The notes under the pieces are model-generated. The model was not told the DNA's origin. It did not search any database and saw only the letters and a program-made list of their open reading frames with translations. The translations under genes were made by a program, and so were the position numbers. 64,000 nucleotides of DNA from Catenulispora sp. EB89 (GTDB lineage Bacteria; Actinomycetota; Actinomycetes; Streptomycetales; Catenulisporaceae): NCBI RefSeq assembly GCF_041261445.1, contig NZ_JBGCCU010000043.1, positions 18,236 through 82,235 of the forward strand, given 5' to 3'. The first letter of the stretch is position 1. The number at the start of each line of letters is the position of its first letter. Below are positions 41,729 through 49,057 of the stretch, piece by piece.

Positions 41729-42441
41729 AGGCGGACGCGGTCCTCGTGGCCGGCGTGGCCCTCGTGGCCGAGTTCCGTCTCGTGGTCGGTCGCTGCTGAC
41801 TCTGCGGCCGCCGGGGCCGGGCTCACCGACCCCTTGCGCTTCTTGACCACGAACAGCACCACCGCACCGACCACGACCAGGCCCAGCATCACCCAGCTGA
41901 CCAGCGAGGCGTAGTGCTCGACCTTGTGCCAGGCGTTGCCGGCGGCGTAGCCCAGAAGAGTGAACGCGGTGGCCCACACCACGCCGCCGAGCGCGTTCCA
42001 GAACAGGAACTTCCGGTACGGGATCCGCGACACGCCGCACAGCCCCGGCACCAGCGCCCGCAGCGCGGCCGCGAAGCGCCCGGTGAACACGGCCTTCCCG
42101 CCGAGCCGGTTGATCAGCTGCTTGCCCTGCTCGATGTGCTCGGGCTTGACGAACCGCGCCGGCAGCCTGGTCAACAGGCTGTCGCCCCACTTCTTGCCGA
42201 CCTCGTAGCCGACGCTGTCGCCGATCACCGCGCCGAGGATCGCCGCGGCCAGCGCCACCCCGAGGTTGACCTTGCCGCTGAAGGCCAGGAAGCCGCCGAT
42301 CACCACGGCGATCTCGCCCGGGATCAGGAAGCCCAGGAAGATCGAGGCCTCCAGCGCGGGCAGCAGGAACACCAGCGCCAGCGCGGCCGGGCCGGGCAGT
42401 TTCTGCAGCGTGTCCGCGATCCAGGTCAGTAGGGCTCCCAT
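41686..42441 (-). CDS. DedA family membrane protein
   Basis: ATG 42441 gives 251 residues; TTG three codons upstream is an alternative. DedA motifs are present: LPALEASIFLGFLIPGEIAVVIGGFLA, GDSVGYEVGKKWGDSLL, FTGRFAAALRALVPGLCGVSRIPYRKFLFWNALGGVVWA. DedA proteins are inner-membrane undecaprenyl phosphate or lipid scramblases/flippases and matter for envelope homeostasis. The C-terminal tail has a His-rich GHEGHAGHED segment that may bind metal. Its 3' end overlaps the DMT transporter gene. Confidence 0.88.
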   Translation of the reverse strand: MGALLTWIADTLQKLPGPAALALVFLLPALEASIFLGFLIPGEIAVVIGGFLAFSGKVNLGVALAAAILGAVIGDSVGYEVGKKWGDSLLTRLPARFVKPEHIEQGKQLINRLGGKAVFTGRFAAALRALVPGLCGVSRIPYRKFLFWNALGGVVWATAFTLLGYAAGNAWHKVEHYASLVSWVMLGLVVVGAVVLFVVKKRKGSVSPAPAAAESAATDHETELGHEGHAGHEDRVRLHLVADDSETASTP

Positions 42442-42521
42442 AGCGGTCAAGCTTAGGCGGTCCGAAATTCCTGGGGGACCTGCGAAGGTCGCCGATCGGC
42501 GTCATCCCTGAGGATGACGGG

Positions 42522-42932
42522 TCAGGCCGGCGATGGCACCCGGGTCCAAGCGCGGACGATGTCCCGGACCGAGATCATCCCCACCACCTCGTCCCCGTCC
42601 ACCACGATCAGGTGCCGGAACCCGCCGCGGGTCATCGCCTCGGCCGCCTGCTCCAGCGTCCAGCGCGGGGTGGCGAAGACGACCTCGGAGGTCAGGTGCC
42701 CCTCCACCACCTCGGTGTCGGCGTCCAGGCCGCCGCCGAGCGCGTGCAGGATGTCCCGTTCGGTGATGATGCCGATCCCGGCGGTCTCGGGGTTGTGGAC
42801 GACGGCGCTGCCCACGCCGCGCCGGGTCATCCGCTGCGCCGCCTGGCGCAGCGTGTGGCGGGGGCCGATCATGAGGATCTCGGTGGACATCGCTTGCCGG
42901 ACGTGGTCGTGGCGGGCAGGAATGGCGGACAT
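42522..42932 (-). CDS. Tandem CBS-domain protein
   Basis: ATG 42932, preceded by GGGAGC, gives 136 residues (MSAIPARHDHVRQAMSTEIL). Two CBS motifs follow: TLRQAAQRMTRRGVGSAVVHNPETAGIGIITERDIL and TLEQAAEAMTRGGFRHLIVVDGDEVVGMISVRDIVRAW. Stand-alone CBS pairs bind adenosine nucleotides and regulate partner proteins. Here it sits alone between dedA and hisN on the same strand as both. Confidence 0.9.
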   Translation of the reverse strand: MSAIPARHDHVRQAMSTEILMIGPRHTLRQAAQRMTRRGVGSAVVHNPETAGIGIITERDILHALGGGLDADTEVVEGHLTSEVVFATPRWTLEQAAEAMTRGGFRHLIVVDGDEVVGMISVRDIVRAWTRVPSPA

Positions 42933-43067
42933 GGTCGCTCCCTGATGATTCGCCTCGGGGTGGGGGCCGTGCCGGGGGTTCGACACGGTGGCCGACGGGC
43001 TCCTATTCACAAATTCACATGCGCGGAACACGTTGGCAAGGCGAAAGCGGGGAGAACTTTTCGGGCG

Positions 43068-43871
43068 TCACCCTTCCAGCTGTTGGCCGCCCACGTAATA
43101 GAGCAATTCCTCGTGCAGCAGGCCGTTGGAGACCGCCGCCGAACCGCCGAAGACGCCGGGCACGCCGTCCACCGAGGTGAACTTCCCTCCGGCCTCGGTC
43201 ACGATCACCGCCAGCGCGGCCATGTCCCACAGCGACAGCTCCGGCTCGGCGGCCAGGTCCACCGCGCCCTCGGCGACCAGCATGTGCGACCAGAAGTCGC
43301 CGAACGCCCGGGTGCGCCAGCAGGCGCGGCACAGGTCCAGGAAGGAGTCGAGCTTGCCGTACTCCTCCCACGCGGTGATCGAGGCGTGCGCGAAGGAGGC
43401 GTTGCCTATGGCCGCCACCTTGGAGACGTGGCAGCGCTGCGCCGAGGACAGCGAGCGGCCGGTGAACGCGCCGCCGCCCTTGGCCGCCCACCAGCGCCGG
43501 CCCAGGGCCGGCGCCGACACCACGCCGGCCACCACCTCCTCGCCCTCCATCAGGCCGATCAGCGTGGCCCAGACCGGGACGCCGCGCACGTAGTTCTTGG
43601 TGCCGTCGATCGGGTCGATGATCCACTTGCGGCCGGTGGCGCCGACCGCGGTTTCGCCGAACTCCTCGCCGAGCATGGCGTCGCGCGGCCGGGCCCGGGA
43701 CAGCGCGGAACGGATCGCCTCCTCGGCGGCCTTGTCGGCGTCGGAGACCGGGGTCATGTCGGGCTTGGACTCCACCACCAGATCCCGGGCCTTGTAGCGG
43801 CCCATGGTGATGGCGTCGGCGGAGTCCGCGAGGACGTGGGCCAGCCGAAGGTCGTCGTCGAAGGCGGTCAT
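43068..43871 (-). CDS. hisN: Histidinol-phosphatase HisN (inositol monophosphatase family)
   Basis: The 267-residue protein shows the IMPase metal sites: GEEFG (Glu), WIIDPIDGTKNYVRG (Asp-Ile-Asp-Gly) and LSLWDMAALAVIVTEAGG. ADKAAEEAIRSALSRARPRDAMLGEEFGE and YVRGVPVWATLIGL match the HisN histidinol-phosphatase subgroup of actinobacteria. It removes phosphate from histidinol phosphate in His synthesis. A general inositol phosphatase is the alternative; the rest of the his genes are not in the window. Confidence 0.82.
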   Translation of the reverse strand: MTAFDDDLRLAHVLADSADAITMGRYKARDLVVESKPDMTPVSDADKAAEEAIRSALSRARPRDAMLGEEFGETAVGATGRKWIIDPIDGTKNYVRGVPVWATLIGLMEGEEVVAGVVSAPALGRRWWAAKGGGAFTGRSLSSAQRCHVSKVAAIGNASFAHASITAWEEYGKLDSFLDLCRACWRTRAFGDFWSHMLVAEGAVDLAAEPELSLWDMAALAVIVTEAGGKFTSVDGVPGVFGGSAAVSNGLLHEELLYYVGGQQLEG

Positions 43872-44180
43872 GGGTCACACGATAGGGCGAATCCGCGACC
43901 CGCCGCGCCTGTCCTCCCAGGATGTGATCGCCCTCCTCACTAGGCTGGCCGTATCTTCCGACGAACATCACCCCCAGGCCTGACGCCGCCGCGACGAACG
44001 CCGATCCCGTCGCCGCGGCGCCTGCGGTCCTGGCTCGGTTTCGCAGCGGACGCGCAGACCCCCGTCGACCGCGTCGCTCCCAAGGAGCTGACCTCCTCGA
44101 TCCCCGCTGCGGCGAGACCAGAACCGGAACCGGAATCGCCGCGGCCCGCGTCGCGGCCGGCGCCGCGACCGTCCTCCGTC
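43872..44180. other. Divergent region between hisN and the downstream hypothetical gene
   Basis: The 309-bp region includes a frame open from 43944 in phase with the next gene, Pro/Arg/Ser-rich with no ATG, so it may be an N-terminal extension from a non-standard start or simply open by base composition. The hisN promoter should lie near 43872–43950. No repeat or RNA gene is seen. Confidence 0.4.
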
Positions 44181-44531
44181 GTGCGCCGGACGAAGGAACG
44201 CGTGGACCGGCTCCCGGCCGATCTGCTGGAGCCGGTCGTCGAGCCGCGCCTGAGCATCGACGGCTGGAGCTACGAGGGCACGCAGCTGGAGGAGTGCTTC
44301 CCTCCGCAGGTCGAGGCCGAGCTGGCGCAGGCCGTGCACATGATCTGCACCGGGCACGCCACCGCCTGGAACTACCGGCGCGCGGTGCAGCTGCTGGAGG
44401 GGCAGCGCTCCTACTCCCAGGCGTACGCGGTCCTGGAGACCTGGTCCGCCGAGGGGCCGGACCCCGACCCGACGCTGCCGAAGTGGCGCGCGCGGCTGGC
44501 CCGGGCGGTGCTGTCGAACACCGGAGCTTGA
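44181..44531 (+). CDS. Hypothetical protein downstream of hisN
   Basis: The start is put at GTG 44181 (VRRTKERVDRLPADLLEPVV), giving 116 residues; the upstream frame is open but lacks ATG. The sequence is helical and charged, with MICTGHATAWNYRRAVQLLEGQRSYSQAYAVLETW and no recognised domain. A hypothetical gene diverging from hisN is common in streptomycetes, so it is likely conserved. Its 3' end is part of a 21-bp duplication at 44515–44553 that leads into the TetR operator. Confidence 0.6.
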   Translation: MRRTKERVDRLPADLLEPVVEPRLSIDGWSYEGTQLEECFPPQVEAELAQAVHMICTGHATAWNYRRAVQLLEGQRSYSQAYAVLETWSAEGPDPDPTLPKWRARLARAVLSNTGA

Positions 44532-44576
44532 CCGCCGAACACCGGAGCTTGACAGCGCCCCCCGCCGTGTCAAGCT
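44515..44576. promoter_or_regulatory. 21-bp duplication and TetR operator-like inverted repeat
   Basis: CGAACACCGGAGCTTGAC occurs at 44515 and 44536 (period 21). The second copy joins a perfect inverted repeat, AGCTTGACA-N13-TGTCAAGCT (44546–44576), ending seven bases before the TetR ATG. TTGACA within the left arm could be a -35 element. This is a candidate autoregulatory operator; the duplication provides a second half-site. Confidence 0.65.
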
Positions 44577-44582
44577 AGCTGC

Positions 44583-45164
44583 ATGGGTTCCGCACGTGAA
44601 GCACTGCTCGACGCCGCCTACGAGGCCATCGTCGCCGGCGACTGGTCCAGCGCCCGCATGGCCGACCTCGCGGCGCGCGCCGGCGTCTCGCGCCAGACCC
44701 TGTACAACGAGTTCGGCAACCGCGACCAGCTCGCCGCGGCCCTGGCGCTGCGCGAGGCCGAGCGCTTCCGGGAGCTGACCGGCCGGGCGGCGCGCGAAGC
44801 CCCCGGCGACGTCGGGGCCGCCACCGCCGCCTCGGTGACCGCCGCGCTGACCGCGGCCCGGGACAACCCGCTGATCAAGGCCACCCTGACCGACGACACC
44901 TCGGGCCTGCTGCCCTACCTGACCACCCGGTCCGCGGCGATCATGGACGTCTTCCGCGAGGACTCCATCGCCATCTTCACCGAGCGCTGGCCGGAGCTGG
45001 CCGACCGGCCCGAGGTCCGCGCCGAGGTGGGCTGGATCTGCGAGACCGCCTTCCGCCTGGTGATCAGCCATCTGATCATCGCCACCGAGCCCGTGGAGAC
45101 CACCAGCGCGCACATCGCCGAAGTGGTCCGCCGCCTGATGAGGAACCTCACCACGAACGAGTGA
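44583..45164 (+). CDS. TetR family transcriptional regulator
   Basis: The protein has 193 residues: MGSAREALLDAAYEAIVAGDW, then helix-turn-helix SARMADLAARAGVSRQTLYNEFGNRDQLAAA (about 22–52). The C-terminal ligand domain is helical and has no recognised signature. It probably represses itself and the diiron protein gene 25 bp downstream, via the inverted repeat next to its start. The ligand is unknown. Confidence 0.88.
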   Translation: MGSAREALLDAAYEAIVAGDWSSARMADLAARAGVSRQTLYNEFGNRDQLAAALALREAERFRELTGRAAREAPGDVGAATAASVTAALTAARDNPLIKATLTDDTSGLLPYLTTRSAAIMDVFREDSIAIFTERWPELADRPEVRAEVGWICETAFRLVISHLIIATEPVETTSAHIAEVVRRLMRNLTTNE

Positions 45165-45188
45165 ACCGAGCTACGGCAGGAGTCCGCT

Positions 45189-46316
45189 GTGTCCACACAC
45201 GACCTCTACACCCTCCCGGCCGACCACGAGACCTGGGACGTCGCCAACACCGGCTACTCACGCTTCACCTGGGAGTACGACGACGGCCGCGACCGGCTGC
45301 TGCGCCTGTACCAGAAGGGCAAGGACAAGCAGTGGGACCAGGTGACCCGGATCGACTGGGGCATCGAGGTGGACCCGGACAACGTCCTGGGCTTCCCGCA
45401 CGAGACCAGCCCGCTGTTCGGCTCCGAGATCTGGGACCGGATGACCCCGGCCGAGCACGACGAACTGGGCCGCCACCAGGTCGCCTGGCAGTTCTCGAAC
45501 TTCCTGCACGGCGAACAGGGCGCGATGATCTGCTCGGCCCGCATCGTGGAGTCGGTCCCGGACCTGGACGCCAAGTTCTACGCGGCCACCCAGACCATGG
45601 ACGAGGCCCGCCACGCCGAGATCTACAGCCGCTTCCTCAAAGAGAAGGTCGGCCTGTTCTACCCGATCAACGACCAGCTCAAGGCCCTCCTGGACGACAC
45701 CCTGTCCGACTCCCGCTGGGACATGCCCTACCTCGGCATGCAGGTCCTCATCGAAGGCCTGGCCCTGGCCGCCTTCGGCGTCATGCGCGACCTGACGGAC
45801 ATGCCGCTGCCGAAGCAGATCCTCGCCTACGTCATGCAGGACGAGGCCCGCCACGTCGCCTTCGGCCGCCTGGCCCTGCGCGACTACTACAAAGAGCTGA
45901 CCCAGGCCGAGCGCGACGAACGCGAGGAGTTCGTCGTCGAGGGCTGCTACCTGATGCGCGACCGCATCAACGGCCGCGACGTCTACGAGCACCTGGGCCT
46001 ACCGGTCGAGCGCTGCATGGAGCTCAACGAGCACTCCGAGTACTACACCGCCTTCCGGAACCTCCTGTTCACCCGCATCGTGCCGACCGTGAAGGACATC
46101 GGCCTGTGGGGCCCCCGCGTCCAGAAGGCGTACGAGGACATGGGCGTCCTGACCTACGCCGGCACCAACGTCGAGGAACTGATGCGGGCCGACGAGGACC
46201 TGGCCGAACGCCTCGACCGCGAGAAGCGCTTCGCGGTCGAGGAGGCTGCGCGCGCTGCTGATGTGGATGCGGTGATCGCGGCGGGGGAGGGGAAGGCGGA
46301 GGAAGGCGGGGAGTAG
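45189..46316 (+). CDS. Ferritin-like diiron protein (ribonucleotide reductase R2/oxidase-like fold)
   Basis: GTG 45189 with AGGAG upstream gives 375 residues. Diiron ligands of the ferritin-like helical bundle are evident: FLHGEQGAMIC, TMDEARHAEIYSRFLKEK, LIEGLALAAFGVM and VMQDEARHVAFGRLALRD, giving the two ExxH pairs. This resembles R2-like oxidases and long-chain-acid hydroxylases or N-oxygenases. Its reaction is unknown. The C-terminus is an Ala/Glu-rich helix. The adjacent TetR gene suggests inducible expression. Confidence 0.8.
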   Translation: MSTHDLYTLPADHETWDVANTGYSRFTWEYDDGRDRLLRLYQKGKDKQWDQVTRIDWGIEVDPDNVLGFPHETSPLFGSEIWDRMTPAEHDELGRHQVAWQFSNFLHGEQGAMICSARIVESVPDLDAKFYAATQTMDEARHAEIYSRFLKEKVGLFYPINDQLKALLDDTLSDSRWDMPYLGMQVLIEGLALAAFGVMRDLTDMPLPKQILAYVMQDEARHVAFGRLALRDYYKELTQAERDEREEFVVEGCYLMRDRINGRDVYEHLGLPVERCMELNEHSEYYTAFRNLLFTRIVPTVKDIGLWGPRVQKAYEDMGVLTYAGTNVEELMRADEDLAERLDREKRFAVEEAARAADVDAVIAAGEGKAEEGGE

Positions 46317-46324
46317 GGCTCGTC

Positions 46325-46362
46325 ACCGGCGTTAGGACACTTAACCGGCGTTAGGACACTTA
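46325..46362. repeat. 19-bp tandem repeat (two copies)
   Basis: ACCGGCGTTAGGACACTTA is present twice head to tail without mismatch, just after the diiron gene. The right copy supplies the TAA stop of the DUF429 frame on the minus strand. It could be a remnant of an insertion element end, but no transposase sequence is nearby. Confidence 0.75.
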
Positions 46363-47087
46363 CCGGATGAGGCTGTCCAGGCTGCCGGGGAGGGGCAGGT
46401 GTATCCAGCCTTCGACGGTGGCAGCCTCGTTTTGCTCAATGCCTTGAGGTGGCGTGGTGAGCGCCAAGGCGACGGCGCGGGCGACGAGAGCGGCGACCAG
46501 GGCGTCGAAGGCGTGCTCGTTCGACTCGTATCCTTCGCGGGCGCCGGGTTCGAAACGTAGTCGTGGCATCGCGCCGAGGACGGCATCCGTCGAACGGACC
46601 GCCTCCAAGCCCCACACTGCGCGGGCCCCGGCCGGGTACACCTCGACCACCGGCCCGGCGCCGGTGCGGTCCACCGGCCGGCCACGGACGGCAAGCTGGT
46701 CGGCCAGGATGCCCACCGTGCCGCGGTCGCGCCGAGCTTGTCCATCGACACCGAGAGCGGATAGCGTCCGGTCTCCCGCTGACACACCAGGTCGGTCAGC
46801 CGCAGCCGCATTCGTGGGTAGTACTCGCCTTGCCTGTCCCTGCCCGGCCACGGTTGATGAGCAGTGTGCGCTGCGACCGCTTCCACGAACGCGGTCGGCC
46901 ATCCGAACAGGCAGTCGATCCCGGCTCGTTCACCCGCGGCCAGGCCCGAGAGAAGGTCGAGCAGTTCTTCGTCTCGGCATTTCAGCCTCGGGGGCTTTAC
47001 GGCAGCTCCGTCCGGGCCCCACAAGATCTCCGCAGCGGCTGTGGTCCTGGGCTGCGCGGCGAGATCGACTCCGACCGTCCGTTCCAT
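46360..47087 (-). pseudogene. DUF429 family protein, frameshifted
   Basis: The first part starts at ATG 47087 (MERTVGVDLAAQPRTTAAAE) and keeps family features: ERAGIDCLFGWP and RLTDLVCQRETGRYPLSVSMDKLGATAARW. Near 46700–46720 the family-like sequence moves to another frame, TVGILADQLAVRG and EVYPAGARAVWGLEAVR, ending VEGWIHLPLPGSLDSLIR at 46360. Joined, the parts give about 240 residues, close to a full DUF429 protein, an RNase H-like fold of unknown role. One base lost or gained explains it; a sequencing error is also possible. Confidence 0.7.
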
Positions 47088-47101
47088 GCGGCCCTCGGCC
47101 G

Positions 47102-47563
47102 CTACTTGGTGATGTACCCCGACCACGTCGCCCGGGCCCCCGCGTCCCCGACCCGCACCGTCTGCACCACCGCGGCCACCGCGACCGCGGCGGCGATGAT
47201 CGCGAACACCGTGGTCAGCGGCGGGCGCTCGTACTTCTCGGCGAGGACCAGCAGGATCGCGGCGACCAGCAGGCCGAGGATGTACCAGATCAGCGTCATG
47301 CCGAGGTTCTTGTGGTCGATGACCTGCTTCAGGGTGCGCAGCCCGGGCTGGTTGTTGAAGAAGGCCTCACCGGTGAGGCGGGCGATGTAGGTTCCGACGG
47401 CCGCCAGCGCGTCGACGACGATGATCGCCAGCCCGATTTTCCCGGTGCGCCATTGCGGGCGCACGGCCATGCCGACCGTCGCCAGGGCCGCTACCGGGAT
47501 GCCCACGACCACCAAGTGGATCACGAGGATGTGGCTGGGCAGGTCGAAGATCTTGTACGTCAC
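47102..47563 (-). CDS. DUF2231-like four-helix membrane protein
   Basis: GTG 47563 (VTYKIFDLPSHILVIHLVVV) gives 153 residues. Four transmembrane helices are seen, with the conserved N-terminal PSHILVIHLVVVGIPVA (His residues in the first helix) and VGTYIARLTGEAFF. DUF2231 proteins are small polytopic membrane proteins, often near redox or metal genes; function unknown. It lies 15 bp upstream of the DUF429 gene on the same strand. Confidence 0.75.
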   Translation of the reverse strand: MTYKIFDLPSHILVIHLVVVGIPVAALATVGMAVRPQWRTGKIGLAIIVVDALAAVGTYIARLTGEAFFNNQPGLRTLKQVIDHKNLGMTLIWYILGLLVAAILLVLAEKYERPPLTTVFAIIAAAVAVAAVVQTVRVGDAGARATWSGYITK

Positions 47564-47641
47564 CGACGCCTCCGTGTGATGGCATTTGCTGGAGCTAACG
47601 TACGGCACCTGTCTATGGGTTCAATGCGCGCGCGACCCGTT

Positions 47642-49000
47642 CTAGCGGCCCATTCGCCGTGCCCAGAACTCCGCCTGCGCGTCGGCGGTGTCGTTGAAGA
47701 ACTCGAGGATGCGCTGTGACGTGAACGCCTCGACACCCTCCACTTCCCGCTCCTCCAACTGCGCCACGCCGGGAACCTGTCGCGCCGGCGTTATAGCGCT
47801 CGGCCCCTCGACCTCGACGCCCCGCCCCAGCAGCCGCATGTCGGCGACCAGACACGCCACCTGCCCGGCCGCGTCCCGCCCGATCCAGACCGGATACGAC
47901 CCGTCCCCCTTGCCGCTGGGGAACGTCAGGAGCTCCGCGACTCCGTCTCCCGGAATCGTCGCCTCCGCGGCCTCTGCGTCTTCCGCGTCCTGATAGGCCG
48001 CCAGCGCATGCACAGCGGACGCGTCCATAAAGGCCGCAGTCCCGGAGTCCACCACGAACCCGAAGAACTCCGAAGCCCCCAGCAACCGCTCGTCCTGCCC
48101 CGGCCGCAGCGCCAACTCCCACGTCGCCACCGCCTCGTCGCTGACCCGCACCCGCGCGGCCGCGACCACATCCGTCTCCCGCCCCGTAGCCCGCAACCGC
48201 GCGGTCTCCACGGCGTACTCGCCGGGCGCGAGCGTGACCGTATAGGGCGCCGCGGCCTGTTCCCCCTGCAGCTCGACCGTCACCGGGTCCGCCGCGACGA
48301 TCCGCCCCGTCTCCAACCGCAGCCGCCCGACCGCCTTCGGCGTCCGCACCTCGAACACGTCGCCCTGCCCGTTCCGGATCCGTACGCCCGGGACGAACAA
48401 CGCCTCCAGGGCCGTCGGCCGCGCCCCCTCAGGGGCGCTCCACGGCGTCCAGAACGGCCCGCCGGCCTCCGTCTCGGGATCCGGCGCGGTGACGAACTCC
48501 AGCGGCTCGAACGTGCCGAGCAGCCAGGCGTCCACCGGCCACTGCCCGAACTCCGGCACCGGGATCCTGTGCAGCGGTTCCGGCAGCTTCACATAACTCG
48601 TGAACTGCCCGCGCCGCGTGTCGTCCAGCGTCGCGCGCACCGGCTCGTCCGGCCAGAAGCGGAAGGTGATCCGCAGGTCCGCGCCGAACTCCGGCTCGTC
48701 GTCGTCCACATGCCGCCACGCCTTGAGCTCGCGCAGCATCAGGTGGTCGCCGAGATCCCTATAGGAGAACTTCAGAGAACGCCGGCCGGCAAGGTCGAAG
48801 GAGAACACTCCGACGTACCCGGCGCCGGTGTCCACCTGAACCAGGGCCCGCGGCTCCGCGTCAATACTGAGCAACGCCGCATAGCGGCGCCCCGCGCTAT
48901 GCCGCTCGCGCGCGGTCTGTTCCTTAAGAGGCCGGAACGCAGCATGGGCCGCAGCATCCCAGCCCTCGCAGTACTCGACCTCGACGCGTGTCGGCTCCAT
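47642..49000 (-). CDS. DUF4241 domain protein
   Basis: The protein has 452 residues (MEPTRVEVEYCEGWDAAAHA). The N-terminal half is unassigned, beta-rich (GYVGVFSFDLAGRRSLKFSYRDLGDH). The C-terminal 230 residues match DUF4241, with ETARLRATG, FFGFVVDSGTAAFMDASA and LLTFPSGKGDGSYPVWIGRDAAGQVACLVADM. DUF4241 domains are often in SMI1/KNR4-type or immunity-like contexts, but no toxin gene is present here. The gene lies 57 bp after the FHA/FtsK-like gene on the same strand and may be co-transcribed with it. Confidence 0.7.
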   Translation of the reverse strand: MEPTRVEVEYCEGWDAAAHAAFRPLKEQTARERHSAGRRYAALLSIDAEPRALVQVDTGAGYVGVFSFDLAGRRSLKFSYRDLGDHLMLRELKAWRHVDDDEPEFGADLRITFRFWPDEPVRATLDDTRRGQFTSYVKLPEPLHRIPVPEFGQWPVDAWLLGTFEPLEFVTAPDPETEAGGPFWTPWSAPEGARPTALEALFVPGVRIRNGQGDVFEVRTPKAVGRLRLETGRIVAADPVTVELQGEQAAAPYTVTLAPGEYAVETARLRATGRETDVVAAARVRVSDEAVATWELALRPGQDERLLGASEFFGFVVDSGTAAFMDASAVHALAAYQDAEDAEAAEATIPGDGVAELLTFPSGKGDGSYPVWIGRDAAGQVACLVADMRLLGRGVEVEGPSAITPARQVPGVAQLEEREVEGVEAFTSQRILEFFNDTADAQAEFWARRMGR

Positions 49001-49057
49001 GGGCCCGCGCCCTCCCTCGCTCCCGTCCGTTCCTCTTACTCCTTACTCCACTGCCTT

